DNA of 64,000 nucleotides from Aquipluma nitroreducens (GTDB lineage Bacteria; Bacteroidota; Bacteroidia; Bacteroidales; Prolixibacteraceae), in the NCBI RefSeq assembly GCF_009689585.1, contig NZ_AP018694.1:5199501-5263500 (forward strand), written 5' to 3'. Shown piece after piece: positions 45,981 through 53,893 of this stretch (its first letter is position 1; each line of letters starts with the position of its first letter). The position numbers and the translations under genes were made by a program. The notes beneath the pieces are model-generated. The model made no database searches. It saw only the letters and a list, made by a program, of their open reading frames with translations, and had not been told where the DNA came from.

Positions 45981-48047
45981 ATGAAGAAGATATTATTGAT
46001 TGCGTTTTTTGGCTTGATCCTACAAATCAGCCTTCAGGCCAAACAAAAACCTACCGTTTTTACCATTGGCGATTCAACCGTAAAAAATGGTAAGGGCGAT
46101 GGCTCTGGAGGCCAATGGGGTTGGGGCGATCCGATTGCTCATTATTTCGATACAACGAAAGTTTTTGTCAAAAATCGGGCATTGGGCGGAACCAGCAGCC
46201 GAACATTTCAGACCAAAGGTTTGTGGAATGCGGTACTTAAGGAACTTAAAAAAGGCGATTTTGTGCTGATGCAGTTTGGCCACAACGACGGCGGAGCCAT
46301 CAACGACACGCTTCGCGCCCGTGGAACCATCAAAGGCGTTGGCGAAGAAACCGAAGAAATCGACAACCTGATTACCAAACAGCACGAAATCGTACATAGC
46401 TACGGCTGGTATCTCCGGAAGATGGTTCGCGAGGCTAAAGCCAAAGGTGCAACACCGATCATAGTTACACCTATTCCGCGTAACGATTGGGAAAACGGGA
46501 AGATAAAATGCACGCCAGCCAGCTATCCCGATTGGGCGATGGAAATTGCCCGTCAGGAAAAAATTGAGTTCATCGATTTGAATAAACGAATGTCGGAAAA
46601 ACTGGATGGGATTGGCGAGGCAAAAGTCACCGGTAGGTATTTTTACGCCACCGATCATACGCATACATCCACTAAAGGAGCGTTGATGGCTGCATCGCTT
46701 GTTGTGGAAGGTATTAAAGCCAACAAAAAAACAGGGTTGAATCGTTTTCTGCTTAAGAATCCGCAGATTCAGGCCGAAAAATTCCAGTCGCTAACCCTGT
46801 TTCGGTTCGATTTTGGTTCGGAACAAACCTTTGCCGGTTGGACAGCTGTGACCCCAAAATCTCTTTATTCTACTGAAAAGGGTTTTGGACTGATTCCTTC
46901 AGGAGAAATAGAAACCGGTGAATCGGCCGGAAAGGTAAACCCATTTGACGATTTTCTGGGCAGCAAGAAACCGTTTTATTTCACTGTCGATTTACCTGAA
47001 GGACATTATCGTTTGCTGGTAACATTGGGTGGAGCCGAAGGTTCTTCAACCACTTTGAAAGCGGAGTCGCGCCGCTTATTGTTCGAGAATGTGAAAACGG
47101 CTTTCGGCGAAACGGTGCAGAAAACGGTGGTGGTGGATGTGCGTTATCCACAGATGAAAAATCAGGAAGGAATTAAACTCAAGGAACGTGAACTGAATTA
47201 CCAAAATTGGGATCACAAACTCACACTCGAATTCAACGGTGAACATCCGTGTGTGAAGGCAATCGAGATCCGCAAGGCCGACGAATTGCCAACTGTTTTT
47301 CTGGCCGGAAATTCTACGGTGACCGATCAGGAGAATGAGCCGTGGGCCTCGTGGGGACAAATGTTTCCTAACTTTCTGAAGCCGGAAGTGGTGGTGGCCA
47401 ATTACGCCGAGTCGGGCGAAACGCTACTGGCTTTTAAGCGCGAAAACCGACTGCAAAAGATTTTGAGCCAGATGAAAACCGGCGATTACCTGCTGATGGA
47501 ATTCGCGCACAACGACCAGAAGCCTGGAGGCAATCACCTCGACGCGATGACCACCTACAAAGACGAATTGCGCTACTACATTGCCGAGACCCGCAAAAAA
47601 GACGGAAAACCCGTGTTGGTGACTTCAACCAATCGCCGCCGGTTTGATGAGAACGGAAAGATCATCAATACGCTGGAAGAATTTCCGGAGGCCATGCGCC
47701 AACTGGTCGAAGAGCAAAATATTCCGCTGATCGACCTGAATGCAATGAGCAAAACGCTGTACGAAACGCTGGGCGTTGAAAACTCTAGGAAAGCGTTTGT
47801 GCATTACCCGGCTAACAGTTATCCGGGGCAGGACAAACCGCTGGCCGACGATACGCATTTTAACCCGTATGGCGCTTACGAACTGGCCAAATGCGTGACG
47901 CAGGCCGTTTTGCAAACCATTCCCGATCTGGCCAAATATGTTCGCGACGATTGGAAAGCCTTTGATCCGGCAACACCCGATCCGGAGACCCAGTTCCGTT
48001 GGTACGATAGTCCAGCAGTGAATTTATTGAAACCGGATGGAAATTGA
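45981..48047 (+). CDS. Tandem CE12 rhamnogalacturonan acetylesterase (two SGNH domains)
   Basis: 688 residues, signal peptide to about residue 20. The first SGNH hydrolase domain (~23-250) has GDST (30-33), GGTSSRTF, GHND (100-103) and DHTH (225-228). A beta-sandwich linker (~272-432) follows. The second SGNH domain (~437-675) has GNST (443-446), HND (510-512) and DDTHFNPYG. In both, Ser-Asp-His catalytic residues are retained; the Asp-to-Asn change beside Ser in block I is common in this subgroup. CE12 enzymes deacetylate RG-I so that lyases and hydrolases can proceed. The second half is visibly more GC-rich than the first. Confidence 0.88.
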   Translation: MKKILLIAFFGLILQISLQAKQKPTVFTIGDSTVKNGKGDGSGGQWGWGDPIAHYFDTTKVFVKNRALGGTSSRTFQTKGLWNAVLKELKKGDFVLMQFGHNDGGAINDTLRARGTIKGVGEETEEIDNLITKQHEIVHSYGWYLRKMVREAKAKGATPIIVTPIPRNDWENGKIKCTPASYPDWAMEIARQEKIEFIDLNKRMSEKLDGIGEAKVTGRYFYATDHTHTSTKGALMAASLVVEGIKANKKTGLNRFLLKNPQIQAEKFQSLTLFRFDFGSEQTFAGWTAVTPKSLYSTEKGFGLIPSGEIETGESAGKVNPFDDFLGSKKPFYFTVDLPEGHYRLLVTLGGAEGSSTTLKAESRRLLFENVKTAFGETVQKTVVVDVRYPQMKNQEGIKLKERELNYQNWDHKLTLEFNGEHPCVKAIEIRKADELPTVFLAGNSTVTDQENEPWASWGQMFPNFLKPEVVVANYAESGETLLAFKRENRLQKILSQMKTGDYLLMEFAHNDQKPGGNHLDAMTTYKDELRYYIAETRKKDGKPVLVTSTNRRRFDENGKIINTLEEFPEAMRQLVEEQNIPLIDLNAMSKTLYETLGVENSRKAFVHYPANSYPGQDKPLADDTHFNPYGAYELAKCVTQAVLQTIPDLAKYVRDDWKAFDPATPDPETQFRWYDSPAVNLLKPDGN

Positions 48048-48060
48048 TTCATCGCGTCTC

Positions 48061-48124
48061 GTCACCCCGAATTTATTTCGGGGTCTCTATGCAGAACAGA
48101 TCCTGAAACAAGTTCAGGATGACA
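48061..48124 (+). repeat. Paired-hairpin intergenic repeat, copy 1
   Basis: Two adjacent hairpins, CCCCGAA TTTA TTTCGGGG and ATCCTGAA ACAAG TTCAGGAT, bounded by GTCA/TGAC. An inverted copy is at 49776-49836, so the two bracket the GH28 gene. Confidence 0.75.
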
Positions 48125-48162
48125 AATGGAATATCATTTGATAAATAATAACACAACCAATA

Positions 48163-49692
48163 ATGAAAAAGCTTAAAATCTTACTGATCGCTCTGTTGCT
48201 TACCGGCAGCCTTTTTGCCCAGACTGGCGTTTTTTACAATGTGAAAGACTATGGTGCCAAAGGCGACGGGCAAACCATCGACACCAAAGCCATTGAGGCG
48301 GCCATCGACGCCGCCGCTGCGAAGGGTGGCGGAACCGTGTTTTTCCCCGCCGGAAACTACCAGAATTTCACCATTCACCTGAAAAGTTTCATCACGCTGC
48401 ACCTTGATAATGACGCCACTTTGGAGGCCGCCGATGTGAAAAAGTTTGGACTGGGCTACGATCCTGCCGAGCCGAATCCATGGGATATGTACCAGGATTT
48501 CGGGCACAGCCACTGGCGCAACAGCCTCATCTATGGTGAAAACCTTCAAAACATTGCTATCACTGGGTTGGGGACCATTTTTGGCAGCGGGCTCACCCGC
48601 GAAGGTTTCAAGACTCCCGGCATGGCCAACAAGGCAATTGCCCTGAAACTGTGCCGCAATGTGGTGATCAAGGACATTTCAATTCTGATGGGCGGGCATT
48701 TCGCGATTCTGGCTACCGGAGTCGATAACATAACACTCGATAACCTGAAGGTGGATACCAACCGCGACGCGTTCGACGTGGATTGCTGCCGCCACGTGCG
48801 GATTTCGAACTGCACGGTGAACTCACCATACGACGATGCCATTTGCCTGAAAAGTTCATTTGCTTTGGGTTTTGCCCGTGCCACTGAAAATGTGACCATC
48901 ACCAATTGCTCAGTAAGTGGCTTCGACCGCAAGTCCTTCCTTGATGGGACCTACAAAAAAGACGAAGCCAATACTGTTCCTGATCATGGCGTAGTGACTG
49001 GCCGTATTAAATTTGGAACCGAGTCGAATGGCGGATTTAAAAACATTACCATCAGCAACTGTACTTTTGAGTTTTGTCGTGGATTGGCATTGGAAACTGT
49101 TGATGGCGGAATTCTTGAAGATGTGACGATAGATAACATTACCATGAAAGACGTTCAGGGAGCGCCGTTCTTCCTGCGACTTGGAGCCCGTATGCGCGGT
49201 CCCGAGGGCGTTCCTGTGGGTGTGCTTCGCCGCATCAACATCAGCAATGTGGTGGTTTATGCCGAAAATCCGTTCTACGCGTCGATGATTGCCGGTTTGC
49301 CCGGTCATCCGGTGGAGGATGTGAAAATGAGCAACATCTACATCCGCATCAAAGGCGGCGCACCCAAAGAACAGGCGCTAAACGAGGTGGGTGAGCACGA
49401 GAAGAATTACCCCGATCCGCAGGAATTTGGTGCCATGCCGGTGTACGGTTTTTTTATTCGTCATGCCAAAAATGTGGAACTCGATCATGTGGAACTGAAG
49501 CTCGAAAACGACGATTTCCGTCCGGCCATTTTGCTGGATGATGTTTCAGGAGCCAGCCTGACCAACGTGAAAACCACCAAAGTGGGCGATGTCCCTTCGC
49601 TGATCTTGAAAAATGTGGAAGACTTGCGTATCAAGGATTGCCGCCCGGTGGGTGATGTGCAGCTGGCAAAGGAAGTGGAGAAAAGTATGTAG
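48163..49692 (+). CDS. GH28 polygalacturonase/rhamnogalacturonan hydrolase
   Basis: 509 residues, signal peptide MKKLKILLIALLLTGSLFA. Right-handed beta-helix beginning VFYNVKDYGAKGDGQTIDT. The GH28 active site is seen in NRDAFDVDCCRHVRISNC (Asp) and SPYDDAICLKSS (Asp-Asp), with GRIKFGTESNGGFKNI further on. It hydrolyses galacturonic acid linkages in homogalacturonan or RG-I; the presence of GH106, GH105 and CE12 neighbours favours RG-I. Full length for the family. Confidence 0.92.
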   Translation: MKKLKILLIALLLTGSLFAQTGVFYNVKDYGAKGDGQTIDTKAIEAAIDAAAAKGGGTVFFPAGNYQNFTIHLKSFITLHLDNDATLEAADVKKFGLGYDPAEPNPWDMYQDFGHSHWRNSLIYGENLQNIAITGLGTIFGSGLTREGFKTPGMANKAIALKLCRNVVIKDISILMGGHFAILATGVDNITLDNLKVDTNRDAFDVDCCRHVRISNCTVNSPYDDAICLKSSFALGFARATENVTITNCSVSGFDRKSFLDGTYKKDEANTVPDHGVVTGRIKFGTESNGGFKNITISNCTFEFCRGLALETVDGGILEDVTIDNITMKDVQGAPFFLRLGARMRGPEGVPVGVLRRINISNVVVYAENPFYASMIAGLPGHPVEDVKMSNIYIRIKGGAPKEQALNEVGEHEKNYPDPQEFGAMPVYGFFIRHAKNVELDHVELKLENDDFRPAILLDDVSGASLTNVKTTKVGDVPSLILKNVEDLRIKDCRPVGDVQLAKEVEKSM

Positions 49693-49699
49693 AGAATGA

Positions 49700-49762
49700 A
49701 AACCCCTAAATCCCCTGAAGGGGACTTTAAAGCCGCCCCTTTAGGGGAGGTTTGGAGGGGTA
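49700..49762 (+). repeat. G/C-run hairpin intergenic repeat
   Basis: AACCCCTAAATCCCC, GGGGACTTTAAAGCC, GCCCCTTTAGGGG and TTTGGAGGGGT form nested hairpins just after the GH28 stop. It is an intergenic repeat type common in Bacteroidota and could also terminate transcription. Confidence 0.5.
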
Positions 49763-49775
49763 AAAGAGTCAACGT

Positions 49776-49836
49776 GTCATCCTGAACTTGTTTCAGGATC
49801 TATGATTGTCAGATCCCGAAATAAATTCGGGATGAC
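49776..49836 (-). repeat. Paired-hairpin intergenic repeat, copy 2 (inverted)
   Basis: Reverse complement of the 48061-48124 element, with the same ATCCTGAA and CCCGAA hairpins and GTCA/TGAC ends. Confidence 0.75.
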
Positions 49837-49883
49837 AGGTACTGGAGAAAGAATAAATTCAATCACATATAAATTCAAAATCG

Positions 49884-50999
49884 ATGAAAAAAGTAACACT
49901 AATCATGGCCCTGCTGATAGTCGCGACAGGGCTTGCCGAAGCGCAGAACCTTCCGGCGAAAAAGGAAGTGATGGATAAAATGGTGATCACTAATGCCTAT
50001 TTTATGAACAAATGGCCAGACACAGGCAAGACGATTATCACCAACAAGGAACGTCAGAGCAACATCTGGACACGCGCCGTGTATTACGAAGGACTGATGG
50101 CTTTGTACTCGGTCAATCCGGATAAGGCCTATTACGATTACGCGATGTCGTGGGGCGAGGCGCATAAATGGGGCCTCAATGGCGGCGTGAAAACCCGTAA
50201 TGCCGACAACCATTGCTGCGGCCAGACTTACCTTGATTTGTACGAAAATGAGAAAAAGCCGGAAATGATTAAAGACCTGAAAGAGTCGATTGATGCGATG
50301 ATCGCATCGGATAAAATTGACGACTGGACCTGGATCGACGCGTTGCAAATGGCGATGCCGGTGTATGCCAAACTAGGTGTGATTACCGGCGACAAAAAAT
50401 ACTCCGAACGGATGTACCAGATGTACATGGACTCGAAGGTTCGCCAGGGATTTTACAACTCGGCCGATGGTTTGTGGTGGCGTGACAAGGATTTCCGTCC
50501 TCCGTACAAAGAGCCGAATGGCGAAGATTGCTACTGGTCGCGCGGAAACGGCTGGGTGGTGGCTGCCCTGGTTCGCGTGATGGAAATTGCGCCGAAAGAC
50601 CCGCATTACAAGGAATACAAAAAGACTTACCTCGCCATGATGAAAGCCTTGTTGCCGATTCAGCGCGCCGACGGTTTCTGGAATGCGAGCTTGCACGACC
50701 CAACCAACTTTGACGGCAAGGAAACCTCTGGAAGCGGCCTGTTTGTGTACGGCATGGCCTGGGGTGTGAACCACGGCTTGTTGAGCGCCAAGAAATACAT
50801 GCCTGCTATTGTGAAAGGCTGGAATGCAATGGCCTCCGAAGCTGTTCATGCCGATGGGTTTTTAGGTTTTGTACAGGGAACCGGTAAACAACCATCCGAT
50901 GGCCAGCCAGTAACTTACGACAGCAAACCCGATTTTGAGGATTATGGCCTCGGCTGTTTTCTGCTGGCCGGCAGCGAAGTCTGGAAAATGGCGAAGTAA
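49884..50999 (+). CDS. GH105 unsaturated rhamnogalacturonyl hydrolase
   Basis: 371 residues with a signal peptide ending near AEAQ (residue 21). (alpha/alpha)6 barrel of the YteR type: NADNHCCGQTYLDLY, catalytic Asp152 in DDWTWIDALQMAMP, GLWWRDKDF and YWSRGNGWVVAAL. It removes the unsaturated uronic acid left by lyases at the non-reducing end of RG-I oligosaccharides. It is the last intact gene of the locus, and its last 29 codons recur at 52274-52360 with only silent changes. Confidence 0.92.
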   Translation: MKKVTLIMALLIVATGLAEAQNLPAKKEVMDKMVITNAYFMNKWPDTGKTIITNKERQSNIWTRAVYYEGLMALYSVNPDKAYYDYAMSWGEAHKWGLNGGVKTRNADNHCCGQTYLDLYENEKKPEMIKDLKESIDAMIASDKIDDWTWIDALQMAMPVYAKLGVITGDKKYSERMYQMYMDSKVRQGFYNSADGLWWRDKDFRPPYKEPNGEDCYWSRGNGWVVAALVRVMEIAPKDPHYKEYKKTYLAMMKALLPIQRADGFWNASLHDPTNFDGKETSGSGLFVYGMAWGVNHGLLSAKKYMPAIVKGWNAMASEAVHADGFLGFVQGTGKQPSDGQPVTYDSKPDFEDYGLGCFLLAGSEVWKMAK

Positions 51000-51012
51000 A
51001 AGACAAATTATA

Positions 51013-51043
51013 TTGAGGGTTTCACTGGGGTGAAGCCCTCAAT
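51013..51043. terminator. Hairpin between convergent GH105 and fic genes
   Basis: TTGAGGG and CCCTCAA flank an inner TTTCAC/GTGAA stem; a short T-rich sequence follows on both strands. Probable bidirectional terminator. Confidence 0.6.
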
Positions 51044-51061
51044 TGTTTGATTAAAAGAATT

Positions 51062-52165
51062 TTATTGCTCTGATTGCCGCTGGCTGGGGCGGGTCGAGAG
51101 TAACTTAAATAAAGGTTCATTCACGTAATAGTTTCCAGTTCCAATTCGCTCTTTCCTTAAAAGTCCGTCTTTCGCAAGCTTATTCAGGTAGTTTGCTGCG
51201 GTTATCCTTGAAACTTTCAAATCACTCACTACAAATTCAATTTTTGTATATGGATGTTTGAATAAATTATTCAACAAATCCTGGCTGTAGAATTTGTAAT
51301 TATCTCTCAGCTTGTGCTTATAATTCATCATCAACTCCCTGATTTGAATGATCAGTTCAATGGTTTCCCTGGACGTTTTTTCGACCGCCTGAACCATAAA
51401 CAAAATCCATTCTTCCCAATTTTCATCATCCCGAAGCTGTTGCAGCAAACGGTAGTAGTTCGATTTATTTTCTATAATGGATTTGCTCATGTAGAGAATA
51501 GGTACGTTTAAAAGCTTTTCCAGGATGAGATAAAGTATGTTGATTATTCTTCCCGTACGACCATTCCCGTCGTAAAATGGGTGGATGCTTTCAAACTGAT
51601 AATGGATAATTGCCATTTTTACAAGCGGATCGTAGTCGCACATCGACGGATCATTGATGAATCGCTCAAGATTCGACATTAATCGGTTGATCTCGTCAAT
51701 GTCTTGTGGTGGTGTATAAATGGTCTCTCCGGTTGACGAATTTTTAAGTGCAGTACCGGGCAGCCTTCTAAAACCGGCATTATTCCCTTCCAGTTCTTTT
51801 TGTATCTCGATTATTATACCGCTGGTAATAAAACCTTTATTCTGAGTCAGTTCAAACCCTTTTTTCAATGCTGAAATGTAGTTTTGAACCTCTTTCGCTT
51901 CAAGCGATTTATAAGAGTCAATGTTTAATTCTGATTTGTAGAGTTCATCATGCGTGGTTATAATATTCTCAATGGCAGAACTGTCTTTTGCTTCCTGAAG
52001 CCCCAGCGTGTTAATCAAAATAATCTGGTTAGGAATAGTGGATGCAATTCCTTTTAATTCGGCCAATGCCGCATGAGTAGCAGGCAAGCTTTTAAGAACG
52101 GCTTTCGTTTCAACCTCAATGGTCAAGGGAAGTTCGCTTAATTTCCAGTTTTCTTGCTGACTCAT
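51062..52165 (-). CDS. Fic-family AMPylase-like protein with winged-helix C-terminus
   Basis: 367 residues. The Fic core motif HPFYDGNGRTGR spans 195-206, complete. The N-terminal inhibitory helix motif (S/T)xxxE(G/N) is present as S62...E66-N67 (SSAIEN), so this is a class II, self-inhibited Fic enzyme. Residues ~300-355 form a winged helix (KVSRITAANYLNKLAKDGLLRKERIG, shortened in the wing), the usual fusion in this branch. It would transfer AMP from ATP to a protein target. The gene sits between the GH105 gene and a 29-codon GH105 remnant, and its promoter region has iterated palindromes, suggesting autoregulation. Confidence 0.92.
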   Translation of the reverse strand: MSQQENWKLSELPLTIEVETKAVLKSLPATHAALAELKGIASTIPNQIILINTLGLQEAKDSSAIENIITTHDELYKSELNIDSYKSLEAKEVQNYISALKKGFELTQNKGFITSGIIIEIQKELEGNNAGFRRLPGTALKNSSTGETIYTPPQDIDEINRLMSNLERFINDPSMCDYDPLVKMAIIHYQFESIHPFYDGNGRTGRIINILYLILEKLLNVPILYMSKSIIENKSNYYRLLQQLRDDENWEEWILFMVQAVEKTSRETIELIIQIRELMMNYKHKLRDNYKFYSQDLLNNLFKHPYTKIEFVVSDLKVSRITAANYLNKLAKDGLLRKERIGTGNYYVNEPLFKLLSTRPSQRQSEQ

Positions 52166-52167
52166 AT

Positions 52168-52276
52168 TGTAAAGATTTTTGAATTCTCTTTACAAATATA
52201 GTCTATTGTGTAAATAAAATTCAATTTTCTTTACATTTAAATCCTGATATGTAAAGATTTTTGAATTTTCTTAACC
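52168..52276. promoter_or_regulatory. Three iterated 27-bp palindromes upstream of fic
   Basis: TGTAAA-N15-TTTACA occurs at 52168-52194 and 52209-52235. A third copy at 52250 keeps the left half but its right half is broken where the GH105 remnant begins. The starts are exactly 41 bp apart, about four helical turns, which favours binding on one DNA face. The winged-helix domain of the Fic protein is the obvious candidate binder (inference). Confidence 0.6.
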
Positions 52277-52360
52277 TACGACAGCAAACCCGACTTTGAG
52301 GACTACGGCCTCGGCTGTTTCCTGCTGGCTGGCAGCGAAGTGTGGAAAATGGCGAAGTAA
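52274..52360 (+). pseudogene. 3' remnant of a second GH105 gene
   Basis: 87 bp equal to the last 28 codons plus stop of the GH105 gene at 50913-50999. The seven differences are all third-position and silent, so the encoded end TYDSKPDFEDYGLGC through WKMAK is identical. It has lost everything upstream; the break is at about 52272, where the fic upstream repeats begin. Its own terminator still follows at 52381. Not translated as far as can be seen. Confidence 0.85.
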
Positions 52361-52380
52361 AAGGAATACTCCTGAAAACT

Positions 52381-52412
52381 ATAAAACCCGGTCGAGAGAT
52401 TGGGTTTTATTA
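52381..52412 (+). terminator. Terminator of the lost GH105 copy
   Basis: Stem ATAAAACCC (52381-52389) / GGGTTTTAT (52402-52410) with a 12-nt loop, 20 bp after the remnant stop codon. Confidence 0.65.
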
Positions 52413-52495
52413 TTTGTATGTACAGTGTGTGAGAGCTGCGTTCCGTCAGCTAATTACTGGCGGAGTTGACTATTCGATTGGCGCTGCCTTTTTTA

Positions 52496-52909
52496 TTAGG
52501 TTTCGCTCTTCAATTCCTTTGTCGCTGTTTTAATAAATGCTTCCTTGTCTTTTTTTACTTCTATCAGCATTGCTTTTCGTTCGGCTGGTATGGTATAATA
52601 CTTTTCAGCCCATAAGTTTATTTCAATCATCAAAGGCAGTAAATCAATTCCTTTTTGAGTGAGTTTGTATAAAACTTTCGCTTTACTGTCTGGGTGGCCT
52701 GATTTTGTAATGATTCCGTTTTCTTCAAGTGTTTGAAGTCGTGAAGCCAAAATGTTAGTCGCTATTTTTTCGCCTGATTTCAGAAAGTCACCATAAGTAC
52801 ATTTTTTTGAGAACATTAAATCCCGCACAATAAGCAACGACCATTTGTCTCCCCAAATGTCGAGGGAACAACTAACGGGACAATCTGACCTTTTTTTTCT
52901 GTCTGCCAT
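52496..52909 (-). CDS. HxlR-family winged-helix regulator
   Basis: 137 residues. The typical HxlR opening, CPVSCSLDIWGDKWSLLIVRDLMF, is given here in two parts: CPVSCSLDIW and GDKWSLLIVRDLMF. It is followed by the recognition region KIATNILASRLQTLEENGII and a wing (YKLTQKG). Cys residues near position 10-14 could serve as redox or electrophile sensors, as in related regulators. It is divergent from the SDR gene, and a palindrome in the shared region is the likely operator, so it probably represses the SDR/MDR pair and itself. Confidence 0.9.
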   Translation of the reverse strand: MADRKKRSDCPVSCSLDIWGDKWSLLIVRDLMFSKKCTYGDFLKSGEKIATNILASRLQTLEENGIITKSGHPDSKAKVLYKLTQKGIDLLPLMIEINLWAEKYYTIPAERKAMLIEVKKDKEAFIKTATKELKSET

Positions 52910-52929
52910 AAAATTATTTTTTCAAACCA

Positions 52930-52977
52930 CTTGCAAATTAAAAGTTGTTTATTACATTTGCACTTGCAATTTGCAAG
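52930..52977 (+). promoter_or_regulatory. SDR promoter with overlapping HxlR operator
   Basis: A -33 box CTTG (52930-52933), 19-bp spacer and -7 box TACATTTG (52953-52960) fit the Bacteroidota consensus. The perfect palindrome CTTGCAATTTGCAAG (52963-52977) covers the expected transcription start, and a half site CTTGCAAAT overlaps the -33 box. Repressor binding here would block transcription. Confidence 0.65.
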
Positions 52978-53008
52978 CAAATTTACGAATTTTATAAATA
53001 CAAAAAAT

Positions 53009-53773
53009 ATGGACTTAAAAAATAAAACAATATTGATTACCGGTGGAAGTGCCGGCATTGGACTTGAAGCCGCCAAACAGTTTTTTGAAATTGGTGCAAA
53101 GGTTATCATCACAGGCAGAAGCCAGGAAAAATTAGATGCCGCCAAAAAACTGTATCCGAATTTGATTGCTATAAAAAGTGATGTTGCCAACGAAGAAGAT
53201 GCAATTTCTCTGTTCAATCAGGTTAAGGAATTAGGCGGAATTGATATTCTTTATAATAACGCAGGTGTTGGCGTAATGCCTTCAAATTTGGGTGTTGCCA
53301 GCGACAAACATTTTGAAGGTGCGACCTACGAAATGAACATCAATTACCTAGCGGTTATTCGGCTGAACAATCTTTTTTTGGATATGTTGAAATCAAGAAA
53401 AGAGAGTGCCATAATCAACACCACATCTGTTTTGAGTTATGTGCCTTCGATGCTTGAAGCAACATACTCGGCGACAAAAACAGCATTAGCGTTTTATACA
53501 AAATCACTTCGTGAACACTTGCGAATTGCAAACAGTCCTGTGAAAGTGTTTGAGTTGTTACCACCTGCGGTAGAAACAGAACTAATAGCACACAGAAAAG
53601 TCAAAAAAATGAGCACCGAAAAATTGATAAAAGGATTGATTGCTGGATTACAAAATGACCAATACACCATTCGTATTGGCTATACAACAGCAATTTATAT
53701 GCTTAATCGCCTTTTCCCAAAATTGGCTTTCCGATTGGTTAATCCAAGGGAAGCAGACAAATTTTTGCAATAA
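53009..53773 (+). CDS. Short-chain dehydrogenase/reductase
   Basis: About 254 residues from ATG 53009 (MDLKNKTILITGG); the frame extends upstream to 52931 through the operator, so that start is rejected. Cofactor motif TGGSAGIG, then NNAG, catalytic Ser in NTTSVLS and YSATK (Tyr-x3-Lys). It is of the DltE-like classical SDR type. Substrate unknown. With the divergent HxlR regulator and the following MDR gene it resembles inducible detoxification of reactive carbonyls or quinones (inference). Confidence 0.85.
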   Translation: MDLKNKTILITGGSAGIGLEAAKQFFEIGAKVIITGRSQEKLDAAKKLYPNLIAIKSDVANEEDAISLFNQVKELGGIDILYNNAGVGVMPSNLGVASDKHFEGATYEMNINYLAVIRLNNLFLDMLKSRKESAIINTTSVLSYVPSMLEATYSATKTALAFYTKSLREHLRIANSPVKVFELLPPAVETELIAHRKVKKMSTEKLIKGLIAGLQNDQYTIRIGYTTAIYMLNRLFPKLAFRLVNPREADKFLQ

Positions 53774-53805
53774 CAATTTCATAGACAAGAATAGACATGA
53801 AACGA

Positions 53806-53856
53806 ACATGTTGCTGCGAACACAAACACCAATGAAGATAATCTTCAGCAACATGT
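53806..53856 (+). promoter_or_regulatory. 11-bp inverted repeat between SDR and MDR genes
   Basis: ACATGTTGCTG (53806-53816) and CAGCAACATGT (53846-53856) are perfect inverted copies around 29 bp. Could be a hairpin in the transcript or a regulator site. Confidence 0.4.
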
Positions 53857-53893
53857 GAGCTCCATAAGGCAATTAAAAACAAATTATCTTCTG

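Noticed and set aside
52342-52533. 63-codon open frame after the GH105 remnant
   Set aside because: It is in a different frame from the remnant, includes the terminator hairpin and resembles nothing.
52931-53008. N-terminal extension of the SDR frame
   Set aside because: It passes through the promoter and operator; MDLKNKT at 53009 gives the normal SDR start just before the cofactor motif.
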